Below, in pieces: positions 49,944-62,400 of a stretch of 64,000 nucleotides of DNA; position 1 is the stretch's first letter, and each line of letters begins with the position of its first letter. Source of the stretch: Rhytidiadelphus loreus (Eukaryota; Streptophyta; Bryopsida; Hypnales; Hylocomiaceae). Under the pieces are notes generated by a model. That model worked only from the letters and a program-made list of their open reading frames with translations. It was not told where the DNA came from and did not search any database. Position numbers and translations under genes: made by a program. The stretch is taken from assembly GCA_947034895.1 (NCBI GenBank), contig OX344762.1:14761501-14825500 (forward strand), in the 5' to 3' direction.

Positions 49944-50375
49944 GAGTGAGAGCCTCTCCAATGGGGAGACAAGAACAGGCACAATAGAAATCTAGATTTT
50001 GACATGGAAGTAGGCAAACCTCATTCCATCCCAGAAACTTTAAAAAAAAAAACACGAATGCAATGCAGGCACTCCAAACCTTGAATGGACTTTTCGGTTT
50101 TTAAAAAGGAGAAGAAAAGATTCTATATAAAATAAAGATCTTTCATACCAAAATAGGGAATTCCAATGCATTAGCACATACAACAAGGTTGAAAAGGTAA
50201 GACAACAATGACTTTTGCTATTGAGGGCCACCTTGTACGTGGGAACTTCATATTTTGCCAAAATTGCCAAGCCAAGGATGGAAGGGGGGCAAAAAGAAAG
50301 ACCAATGCCAGTTGCATTGGGTCACGAGTTTTTTAGTGGCCCAGTCATCATGTCCCAGCTGCATTGGAGCTGCTC
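49944..50375. mobile_element. Small TAA-flanked inverted-repeat element
   Basis: TAA at 49941-49943 and 50376-50378. The ends GAGTGAGAGCCTCTCCAATG and the complement of CATTGGAGCTGCTC are imperfect inverted repeats. It shares its right TAA with the next element. The PIF/Harbinger-type assignment (TAA/TTA targets) is inference. Confidence 0.5.
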
Positions 50376-50378
50376 TAA

Positions 50379-52626
50379 GAGCATCTCCTGCAGCCCTCCT
50401 CGCTAGATGGGTTTCCCAGGGGAGAGTGGCGTGGTCAAGCAATTTTGAAGTGGAAGGGGCTAGAAACTCTCCTGCGGCAGAGAGTAAGAAGGCCGGCAAA
50501 CGACGTCTTCAGCAACAACTGACACGAGAGTCAGAGCCGCAAATTGTTGTCAAGACTTGCATCCTTGTAGGGCTACTACAAAGACAATTCTTTTTACAAA
50601 GCCTTCTTTCAAATATGGTGTCCTCCCAAACCCTAATTTTTATTGACACTTTGTATAAGGCCTAGTGCACCTAAACTGTTGAAGGTAAAAGATTGAAGGG
50701 CAAATTAAGGCAGACACAAAATTACAAGATATATATCATAGTTTAAGAGATTAAGTTGAGTCAATCCTTTTTTTATATTTCAAAAATCTTATAGTTGATA
50801 TTCAACAAAAAAATGGGAGTTTTTGGAAAGTCACAATTGCCCAAATCTCCCTCATTACGTGCCTTCTCCACTTTGAAATTTCCTAAAAATTTCCCAATCC
50901 TTGAAACAAATCCCAAATAAGCACCCTAGAAAAAAAATTGGAAAAATCCAATTCCGGCTATTTTCAATTTGAAATAAAGGGATTAACCAATAAAAAAATT
51001 GTAGGAAAATGCCCAAGTTTCCAATGCTCCTATAAATTTCTACATAGGTGCTTCTTACTATCTACAACACACATAAAAAATCTTGCAAAATTTTGCAAAC
51101 ACACTCAAAAGTTATGCCCAATTTAGTTGGTTGTGACTAGTGTGACTAATACCCTTGAGGGGCATTAGTCACATTAGTCACAAATTGCCCAAATCTCTCT
51201 CATTACGTGCCTTGTCCAATTTGAAATTTCCTAAAAATTTCCCAATCATTAAAACAAGTCCCCAATAAGCACCTTAGAAAAAAAAATTGGAAAAATCCAA
51301 GTCTAACTATTTTCAATTTGAAATTAAGGGATAAACCAATCAAAAAATTGTGAAAAAATGCCCAAGTTTCCAATGCTCCTATAAATTTCCACACAGGTGC
51401 TTCTTACTATCTACAATATGCGTAAAAAATCTTGAAAAAATTCACAAACATACTCAAAAGTTGTGCCCAATTTAGTTGGTTGTGACTAATGTGACTAACA
51501 AACCCTAAAGGGCATTAGTTACATAGTCACAATTGACTAAATTGGGCACAACTTTTGATTAGGTGTGTGAAATTTTGCAAGATTTTTTATATGTATTGTA
51601 GATAGTAAGAAGCATCTATATAGAAGTTTTTGAGAGCATTGAACACTTGAGGATTTTTTCATAATTGTTTAGTTGGTTTATCCCTTTATTTCAGATTGAA
51701 AATAGCCAAGCTTTGATTTTTCCAATTTTTTTTCCTAAGGTGCTTATTGGGGACTTGTTTCAAGTATTGGGAAGTTTTTAGGAAATTTCAAATTGGAGAA
51801 GGCACATAATGAGGGAGATTTGGGCAATTTGTGACTAATGTGACTAATGCCCTTCAAGGGTATTAGTTACATTAGTAACAACCAACTAAATTGGACACAA
51901 CTTTTGAGTGTGTTTGCAAAATTTTGCAAGATTTTTTGCATGTGTGGTAGACAATAAGAAGCACCTATGTGAAAATTTCTAGGAGCATTGGACACTTTGG
52001 TATTTTCCTACAATTTTTTGATTGGTTTAGCTCTTTATTTCAAAATGAATATAGTTGGACTTTTTTTTTCCGAAGGTGATTATTGGGGACTTGCTTCAAG
52101 GATTGGGAAGTTTTGGGACAATTTCAAATTGGAGAAGGCATGTGATTAGGGAGATTCAGGCAATTGTGAATTCCCCAAAACTCCCATATTTTTGTTGAAT
52201 ATCAACTATAGGATTTTTAAAATACATAAAGAAGATTGATACAACTAAATCTTGTCGATTGTGTTCTATTTCTTACATTTTTGTGTTGGGGTTGCCATTT
52301 TTGGCCTATCGCCCGTGTATTTGCCATTGCAAAGATGGCAGAGGGAAAGTTCAAAGATGATGTGGCAGTCATGGAGAAAGCTTGCGACTACCACGGTGGC
52401 AAATTTCTCATTAATTTAGCCTTTGACTTACCAAAACCCGGAATCCAATGACCAAGAGGGGCCGGAGAGGTCCCCTGTAGAATTGGAAATTCTGGCGGAG
52501 TAGAGCCAAAATCAAGAGGCCCCGCACCTCAAAATCCCGGTCTACAGTGCTGTTGGGGATTGCAATTCCCTCGGCCGCTCAAAACTTTGCTCACAGGGGT
52601 GTTTGAGCGGGCTGCAGGAGATGCTC
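50379..52626. mobile_element. TAA-flanked inverted-repeat element with a palindromic core (PIF/Harbinger-like)
   Basis: The termini GAGCATCTCCTGCAGCC and GGCTGCAGGAGATGCTC are perfect 17-bp complements, flanked by TAA on both sides (50376-50378 and 52627-52629). A 3-bp TAA duplication is typical of PIF/Harbinger elements. No transposase frame is present. The middle holds a 1.5 kb palindrome (50744-52251). Confidence 0.7.
50744..52251. repeat. 1.5 kb palindrome built of four ~355-bp units
   Basis: Two head-to-tail copies (about 50820-51180 and 51180-51530) are followed by two inverted copies (about 51536-51860 and 51860-52190), with matching outer arms at 50744-50820 and 52190-52251. Shared landmarks include caaatctccctcattacgtg and gtgactaatgtgactaa. 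Copies differ by point changes and small indels. Confidence 0.8.
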
Positions 52627-52629
52627 TAA

Positions 52630-53433
52630 CACTATTTGAGAAGCAACACTAAATACAATGAAGAATGAAGAGTGTTGCTGTTCAGTTTACCTACTAACAA
52701 TTAATTAATCTAGCTATGACTTCAACTCTAAATGTACTTGAACTAATTAAATCGTATGATTGCCTTGCGCCAACGAATTTAAAACTAAGCTCAACGAACG
52801 ATGGTTCCATCATACCTCTTACTACCTTAGAGAATCTGAAAAGATTAACAAAAATCAAATGGATCGATTTCCAGGACGCGTGTCAGCTTTTGCCAGACCA
52901 GTTGAAAATATAATAAATTCGAACTGCACACTCAGTGATGTTCGTAACGGCACTATGATAGCTGCTGCCTCGGCCGGCCTTAAGTTACTGCTGGAAAATT
53001 CGATGGAATGCCCAGCGATTCAATACAGGCACCTGACTCGAGATCTCATCAGTAAAGAATTGAATAGTATCTACTTCTCATGCATCACATATCATGTTCT
53101 CTGTAGCCGGTCATACCAGTGACAGAGAAGTAAATCGGCATGCATTCTAAGCCAATAATCCGGTCATGCAGGACGATCAAAAACGACGGAATGGAAGTAT
53201 TTCTCCATGATTGTATATTGCCGATCGACATAGATAGAGAGAGGGCTGATCGATGCAAGTCACGTCGTGCACTTCAATGATGGCCTGTAGTAAGGCCGAT
53301 TGAGACGCGCACGTTCTGATCGAGCAATCCAGCCGGGAAGAGACCCATCGATCGAGGAGCTAGTAATTTGAAGTCCGTGCGTCCGAATTAAGCTCCTCAG
53401 GGCCAGCGACTTCTCCCATCCATCGACGATCGA
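52630..53433. other. 3' flank of the ERECTA-like gene
   Basis: Contains a 120-codon plus-strand frame (52760-53122) without recognisable similarity. The part next to 53434 is presumably the kinase gene's 3' UTR. Confidence 0.4.
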
Positions 53434-56400
53434 TCAGAGGCCATTTCTGGAAATCACTTCTTCAAATTGGTCCAGCAAGTCCCCGCCGGAGGTGCTGCTA
53501 GTACTGGCAATGATGTCCTCGGCTTGCTTGGCGCTGTAGGTGTCGATGTAGCGCCGATGCTTCGATCCTGGCGACGGATAGCCCGGGGGCTTGGTCGGCG
53601 CGGACGCCACTACTGGCACGAGGGAGCCCAACACTTGCGCCACGTCGTACATGGTGGGTCGCTGAGACGGCGTTTGCTTCGAACATAGCAATGCCAGCTT
53701 CAGCGCCTTCTCTAGGTGGTCGATGCTTGGACATGTTGCTCGCACATACGGATCCACGTATTCCAGCACATTTCGATCGTCGATTTTTGACCTCACCTGG
53801 GAAGTGCTTACGCCACATCCGGGCACCCAGAATTAGACAATGAATGGAATTATAATTGTGCTAGACCTTGCAGAGTTACAATTTGTTGTTTTTGAATTTG
53901 GATGGATGGAAAAATTATTGACGCTTTCTACGGTTAACAATACTACATTCCGAAAAAATCACTCTGATTGAATGAATGGTGCCCTTCTCTACTTAGAATT
54001 GAATTTATTAGCATAGATCTTCAATTCAGCCAGGCAGTACGTTCCATAACCCGTGGATGCAAGCTAGCAAGAGTTTGAAGAGGGCATAAGTAATTGTATG
54101 CATACCCAGTCCAGCAAGTTGACTTCATCTTCAACAGCCATTTTGCCCATGAGAAGCTCCAGCAACACAATGCCGAAGCTGTAAACATCCGACTTATCAT
54201 TCAGACGGGACGTCTGGGCATATTCGGGATCAATGTAACCGATCGTCCCTAGCACAAACGTCGAGGTGTGCGTCCTAGTTGGCTGAATGTTTTTGGCAAG
54301 TCCAAAGTCACATAGGTGGGCCTCCATATTGGCACTCAAAAGTATGTTACACGATTTCACATCTCGATGAACGACCTCGGGTTTACAGTCTTGGTGCAGA
54401 TATGCCAGTCCTTGTGCTGCTCCCAACGCTATCTTCAAACGCGTATTCCAATCCATCTTGGTTGACCTTTTCGCGTGACCTGCTCGCAGGCAGTACCACA
54501 TATTAATTATATTCCAACCAAATTCCATTGATCTTTAAGTGCACCATGATTATTAGATTCCTACGTATTGTATCTGGGTGCGTATAGTACTACGTACCTG
54601 GATTCCGTACGTGTAGAGGCTCTCAGAAGCGAATGACATCAACAGTAAATATATCAAATCACACGTGAATGTACAATCATTCAGAAGCCAGAATTATCAA
54701 AATACTAACTAGTTGTCTCTAACATAATTCTTCCTCAAATGATCCAAAGGAGGGATCGAAGCTGTAAGACACATAACCTCATGTTTATTAATTCATTATA
54801 CTGGGCCGGGGTATTTCAGAATGCCAACTTTCGATCGATCAGGCGGGCGTCCAGATATCGAAGACATCTAGGATAACGAGCAGGTACGTCTCGCCCGGAC
54901 GGGCGCTAATTGAGTAGTTCAGAATCCGTGCCAATAATTCATTAATTCACTGAACTAGCTAGCCTCCGCCCTCCCGTCAGGCAATAAAATGAAGTTATCA
55001 ATGTTCTAGGAGTAGATTCTCGTGAACGTACCATGAAGATGGTCGTACAAGCTGCCATACTCCATGAAATCATAGAAGAGGAAGTTGCCAGCTGAGGACA
55101 TGGAATACCCACGCAGACTGACGATGTTTCGGTGTTTGATGTTGCCCAGCGTCTTTAACTCTGTCTCGAACTCCTGAATGTTTTGAGGGTAGTAGTTGAA
55201 GAGTTTCTTGATGGCGATTGAGTGGCCATTCTTGAGAGTGCATTTGTATACAGTACTCGAGCCACCTCGTCCTGCTACGTACTTCTCGCTCAAATTCTCC
55301 GTCAGGCGCATCATCTCTTCGAACGACTGTGGCGCCATCCCCAAGTGAAACGTCACTAAACTCGGTGGCCCTGCAGTTCATGAGCCCGGTTAATCAATTA
55401 CCTAACCCTCGTGAACCACTACTGTTCCGTACTGGCCTTCACATAGTTTCATTCCAGATTGACTAGCTCTGGCTTTTTTGACATGGGCCTGTACTGCTTG
55501 CTGCTATTGCAAGTATAAAGCATATATTTATATGTATATAAAGAACTATATATACCTTGTGATGTTTTAGGCAGCTTCAAAATGTGACGGGGACGCATGA
55601 TGCGCATGGCTCCAAAGAGCAGAAGAGCGAATAGGCAGACTGCAGAGACTGCGATTCCCCAGGCAGCTGTTGCTCCCAACGGGCCTGTGCAATGAGAAAG
55701 TGATGTTCAGTTAGTGTCCAGACTGAAAATTGTTTGAACACTCAGACATGATGATGCTGATTCACTTGAATTGAAGCAAACGGTTTAATTTGTTTACACC
55801 AGGAGAAACTTCTCATGATGCATGGTGGCACGTATCATATATAGATCACTAGAGATGAATTTCCAGCAAGCATCTCAAGTGTCCTTGACATGTTGCCTTC
55901 CAACTTATCAGGGCATACCATTTGTTCGAGGTGCACCCCGAGGAAACAAGCTCCGCCCACACAGGCTGTTAGTTGCGACGCATAGCTGTGGATTGCCATA
56001 GTAGCTGCAGCAACCCATACCCCACACCCATATCTAAATTATTTATTGGTAAGAGGAAGAACTGACTTTCATGTAGCCGATTCCAAAACTATGTACAATG
56101 AAATACATAATTGCTTGAACCATGCATATCCAATACGATTTCCAGCAAATCGAACCTTTGTTGCAGATAGTAAACTCTCACTTCATGTCACGTCATTACC
56201 TAGGGGGGTGTTATACCCAGTATTATAATTATTAGGAGATTCTGACGATCGCTGAATTGAATGTCTTTATTGACATCACCGAGAACAACTGCTATCATTG
56301 ATACGAATTCAACGTTTAGGTCAGATAGAAGATTTACAAGACTACCTTTTGGGGGGGAACTTGTCAAAAAAATCTGAGACCGGAACTTCTCCAGACAAGT

Positions 56401-59400
56401 TGTTGTACGAAAGATCCCTGCAGCCAAAAACTACACTTGCTGAGCAGTTACACTTACTTTTCTAAATTAATGTAATACACACATGATACGTCAGAATGGT
56501 GCAGTGTCCATTTAGAGCCTTCGACAATTAATGAGTGTCCAGCATTAAATGGAGGTCATGCAATACAGGGTTCCCTATATGCGTCGAATATTACAAGTTT
56601 GTTATTAAATAAAGGGTATGGAGCGCAGAACTGATGGGCTTTAATGTGGCTTACAAGGTGTCCAAATTGAAGCAGTTCTCCAGCTGCTTTGGTATTGAAC
56701 CTGATAAAGCGTTGAATGATAAATTCCTGCCAAACAGAAAACAGAAAACCTCAGAGATCTTTGCTGTTATCTTGCCCTGGTCGATCAGACTCATAAACTC
56801 AGGCAAAGAAGAATTTGACTATTCCCTGGATTATCAATTTGAACGCAGAGAATTAAAAAAACCCGGAGGCGTACATGACCCGTATTTCTTGCAGTTGGCC
56901 AAGCTCAGGAGGTATTGGTCCAGCAAAGGCGTTGTGGGATAGATCTCTGTATGAATCTCTTTGTCAGCTTACAAACAAACCAGCAGTTGCACTAATGAAT
57001 TGCACACTCGTCATGAATCGAACACAGTTTGCGTCTGTTTAAATTACACTTTGTATGAGCAGGTAAGGTAAACGGATTTGCAACTTACAGGTAATTAAGG
57101 TGGATACATTCCCTGGAACAACCGCTCTGTTAGTTATGATAGATCAGAGATCGACATAACAATAGACTAAGAACGAACGCCGTCACAAAATGAACACTTC
57201 CACCTGCTCTAATTTATTAAATGTAGCTCTCAAGACATATATTTGTGGTTGAAGGTGTTGGTCTAAACGAACAGAAATAATTATATGGTGATAACAACTT
57301 ACAGGTAACTATGGCTGGTCACATTATTGGGTTGGATGCCGATTGAGCCGCTTAATTTGTTGCCATGTAGGTCCCTGTTGTTCCTCAGAAGTGCAAAATT
57401 AGAAAAATTCATTTTTTGTCATATTCAGTCCATTCATACAGAGTTGGAAATTTTTTGCAACTTCCTGTGAGAAGATAGGAGGGTTCAAATTTTTTAGCTA
57501 CACGCGACACACTGACCAAAGAATGACCCCGAGGAAGGTGATAATAATCTTTTGAATATGATGACTTACAGAGTAAGGAGATGCTCAAGGTTACCGATGG
57601 AGTGAGGTATAGGGCCACTCAAATTGTTCTTCGACAGATCCCTACAGGTAGAGAAACTTCATGACTTCAAGATAGTGAAACTTCACGAGATTAATTGCAT
57701 CATAAATATTTTTTCAAAAAGGAGTCGGACTCTTAATTTCTTCATGAAACGAAAAAACTAACCAGGCTGCTTAGTGAGCCTTACTAGCGTAGAAAATCAT
57801 GGCAGCGATTTTGCGATAATTTAGGTAGAAGAGGACTCACAACTTGTCAAGATTGAAAATAAGCCCAATCTCGTTGGGGACGACACCCGAAAACAAGTTC
57901 GATGAGAGGTTTCTGGTTCAGCAAAAATAACTCAATCAATGCAAGATAAGAAGCTAGAGTCACTAATGATCAAATACTTGACAGGCTCATTCACGAGTGA
58001 CAAAAGGTGCACTCTCGCCTCAGCCATAGGCGCTATGAATTAGTTAAGAGCGAACTCTGAATCGATGAAAAATATCACTTTTAGCGATAAATAGCAACTG
58101 TCAGTATACTGAAAATAAGATCAAAGGCACTTACAAGCTTGTAAGATTGGTCAACTTCTGAAGATCTGGTAGGATACTGCCATTCAGCTTATTCCCGTGC
58201 AGGTCCCTGCACACGTACGGAGTTATAGATTGCAGCTCATCTGAACATGATTAATTAATACCGGTTGGAGTCTCTCACTGACTACACAACTTTCGATCTA
58301 CCAGCGTAATTCGAAATTCGAAATTAACCGAGTGAACATGACACGTCAATTCGAAAACAGTGACGCATGGGACAGCTCTGCTTACAAGAAGTTCAAAGCT
58401 GCGAGGGAGCTGATGTTTTCAGGTATGGGACCTGTCAATTCGTTCTCAGACAACTTCCTGGTATTCAAGCACACATCAGATGTCATAAATTATAAGTTGA
58501 GGCTAACTTTTTTCTAAAACTAAAAAGTCTGCATACAGTAGACGTCCTAGCTAGTCCATTCCAGGCGAATTATAGGTTTTCTTCAACTTACACACAGCTG
58601 GACATCATGAAATTAATAATTTGGCAGGAAGAAAATTCACAAACGTACCAACTCTTTTAACTAGATAAGTGCCGATTTGGAAAGCCTAATGACTACAATT
58701 TCTTGAAGACACGGATTCCAAATGACTCCAGAATCGTGCCAGCAGTGGGCATCGTTCGTGAATTATCTTTTAGTCAATTCTGTCCAGATGGGTCCTTCAC
58801 AAAGAGGTATGTTTGGAAGTGATGAAGAGTACTTACAAATCAAACAGTTCTGTTAGGCACCCCAGCTCAGAAGGTATTTCGCCAGTCAATTCATTGTTGT
58901 TCAATTCCCTAGAAAAAGCATGACCACATCCAGGGGACGTCAGAGAAATTTAAATACTATTCTCACTGTTGGGCAGGCTTTAAGTGCGGAGAAGCTACGT
59001 TAAGAGCAAAAGTGCACGACCAAAGTGTAATCCGAAATTCCAACTTATATAATCAAAAATCAACTCTCTTGCCCGCATATCCAAGACCAATTTTAAATAC
59101 GCCCTAAAATTGATCACTTCCAGTGTAATAATTCAATTTAATCCAACACTAAAAGTTAATACTTGAAAGTTGCCTTTGCATAGAGGCTCAAAATTTAAAC
59201 AGTAGCCTTACAAGAAAATATAAAACTCTTAGATTGATGAAGAAAAACACTTTTTAAAGCGGCTTTATTTTGTACAAGTGGCCTGGGAGCAACTTAAACA
59301 AGTTTTTTGACATTTAATTAGAAAAAATATATAGTTTTATAAAAGGCATATTACTAATAAAATGTTGAACTTACGATTTGGGTCCACTTGACCTTCATCT

Positions 59401-62400
59401 CATCCCGAGAGCAGACAGGTTTAAGGAGCCAAAGATTTTCGAGGGGAAGAGGTAACTAGTACAGAGAATATTTATAGCAATTTTGAGGTCTTAATTAAAC
59501 TAAAACTAAGGTAAGAAGATTATTTTCCAATAAAAGTTAACTCAGTGTTTTTTCAAACACAACTATATATTTCTTACCTCACTTTTGGATTAAAAAAAAT
59601 TAACCATTTATTTCTTAAAAAAAAAGTTAACATACTTAAAAGTGCTAAGCCATGTTCTGAGAAGGTTTAATGCGGAAGCCCCTTCCCCCTGGCCTATAAT
59701 ATCTGAGTTGCGTACCCTGGTTTCAAAGTTGCCCTTAATTATAAAGTATGAACTGTTTTGAAACATCAGAGGGTCGTGCATTACAGGTAGTTCAACACGG
59801 TCATGTTCCCTAGTTCTGGGGGTATCGAACCCGTCAAGCGATTGTTGTCCAGGTACCTGAACAATAGCATAAAGATAAACATTTGGGTCAACCGCAAAGT
59901 TAAATCTAACATTGACACAACCATGCACTATACAATCATGTGCAAATTACTATTATTGAAGGACTTACGGACTGCTGACCTACATTCATTAGAATTCATG
60001 AATTTGAACCTTAATTTTGGCAGTATACTGGATAACAAGAACAAGCATGGCCTAACCGTGTATAGATCATGAAATAATCACGGATTGATGACGAGCTTAC
60101 AATTTGGTTACTGAAGTCAAATTTCCAAGTATCGGCGGAATGGGGCCCTCAAGTTGGTTGGAGCTCAAGTCTCTAAATTAAGGTCAATGCAACCAGTCGA
60201 TTGTCAGACATCCTACGGTTTACAATACTAAAATTTCCTAACAAGAATAATCTATAATCAAGACAAATGAATACATATACCTACGTAATATTTACCTACA
60301 TAATCGAGACAAATGAGAAGTTTAGACATACAGGATGACCAGCGCTTGCATGAGCCCAAGCACATCCGGAATCAGCCCACTGAACCTGTTGGATTCCAAA
60401 GACCTGCACACAATTTATATTCACAAGTTAAGGCTTCAGTAAAGAACGATGCAAGGAAGTCTTAATTAATTAATCTCAGAAGGTACTAAGCAGTAATAAT
60501 TGTTTGCTGCATTCAGATTAGCACCCATCGTTCATTGATGCGCATGTTGGATCCGGGAAGATTGCAAAGCTAATATGACTTTGGTAGATGACAACCCGCG
60601 AGTGATAAGACTTCTATGGCCAGAGCTATAGTGCGAATACGTGTTTCGACGTGCTGAGCATGCAAATGAGCAATGCCTCACACAATTGAGATAGAATTGG
60701 GGGATCGTAGCTGGATACACTTACAGAGTGCTCACTTGGAGGTATCCTATGTTGTACGGAATCTCACCAGAGAGATCGTTGTAACTCAAGTCCCTGTCAC
60801 CGAAAATGATGTTCACGTTAAAGATTACAAATCTAGAACTCCGACAGTTAAATCATGGAGTCAACTAGCTAAACACTGAATACTTTTCCATTTGTTATGA
60901 GACCCTGTTCAGAAGTTAAGAAAAGATGATTAGCCATCGTCACTATAAATCAAAGTCACCATTATTCTAGAGGACATGCAGGGTGAACATACAGGATTTG
61001 AAAGGCCGTGCAGTTCCCAATCCCGTCGGGTATAGGTCCTGTGAGGTTATTCAAGCGCACATTGCTACAATGCACAAATACACCATGTACAAGGTCATTT
61101 TACAAAGATCAAAATCCTTAAGGTTCCTTCACAATCACAAGTGGAATTCAAACTTCCTGCTGGGAATTATATAAGTGAGTGCATCGTTAATTACAACAGT
61201 AAGTACGTTCTAAGTCATGAACTAAAAAAATCAATGAATATGAAGCTCAGTAGGGGCCATGCTGCCTTACAAGTAGGAAAGCTGAGTCAGTTGGCACATG
61301 TCTGCGGTCAAACTCCCTGTGAGGTAGTTTTGCCTAAGCATACTGCACGAAGGCAACACACACTTCTATTTTAGTACTGTGCCAAGTGAACGTCCCTCGG
61401 ATTCATTGACCAAAACATGCACTGCAGTGCTAATCGCATTTACCTATTGCAAAGTACGTACGTATTCGATCCAAAAACGCCGAATTGATAAGAGATCAAG
61501 AGAAGCTTCGGGAAAGAGAATTACAGATATTGGAGGGACTCGCTCCAGTAAATCAACGACGGTATGGACCCCGAAAGCTCATTCGCCTGCAGGTCCCTGC
61601 AGATTACCAATGCACGTTATTCATAGAAATATAGTTAAGGATACTAAAGAAGCTTGCAATGAGTACGATTATCATGGAGTTGTACATAACGTAAACATGT
61701 ATCTGTATATTAATACAGGAAAGGGTAATCATCGAAAGGCTTACAGGTGTCTCAGGTTAACGAGACTTGAGAATGTTGATGGAATCGGGCCTGCGAGATG
61801 ATTGTTTGCCAGGGACCTGCAAACCATCACGCGAAACCGATAACATTTGCACGTCATCGAAAATGGCGTGGTTTGTCCAGATTTCTGAGTTTAAGAATAT
61901 CAAGATACAGAGAATGCAGTCAAGTAATGTCAAGGACATAGAAACTTCCAATATTGCAGCCACTTACAGGTACTCCATTTTTTGTAGCTGTGACATGAGG
62001 TATGGTATTTCTCCCGTCAGATTGTTCCATGAAAAATTCCTGTTTGAATCGATGTATATTTTAGGTAAGCACACTAATAAAATTTTGGATGCACGGAACG
62101 GGGCACATGACACGATGGCCACATTCGAATCAGTGACTATCGAATTGCAGGGATCATATTGCACTTTTTAAAAACTCTATTAAACTAGGAATGTTAATCA
62201 GTCTTAGTTTCAATAAAATGGTTCGTGAGTATCGCTCCGTTTAGCTCTGTGAAGTCTTCATGGAGACAAAAATGTGAACTTGGAAGTTCCTTAAAAGAGA
62301 TCTTTCATTAATACTGTGGCTGTGCGCAACTTGTCTTTAATTTTGAATTGTATTCAATATTCTGCTGATACATATATTGCAATCACATGCAGGTCTGGAG

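Noticed and set aside
52760..53122. 120-codon plus-strand frame beside the kinase gene
   Set aside because: No recognised domain; overlaps the probable 3' UTR of the opposite-strand gene.
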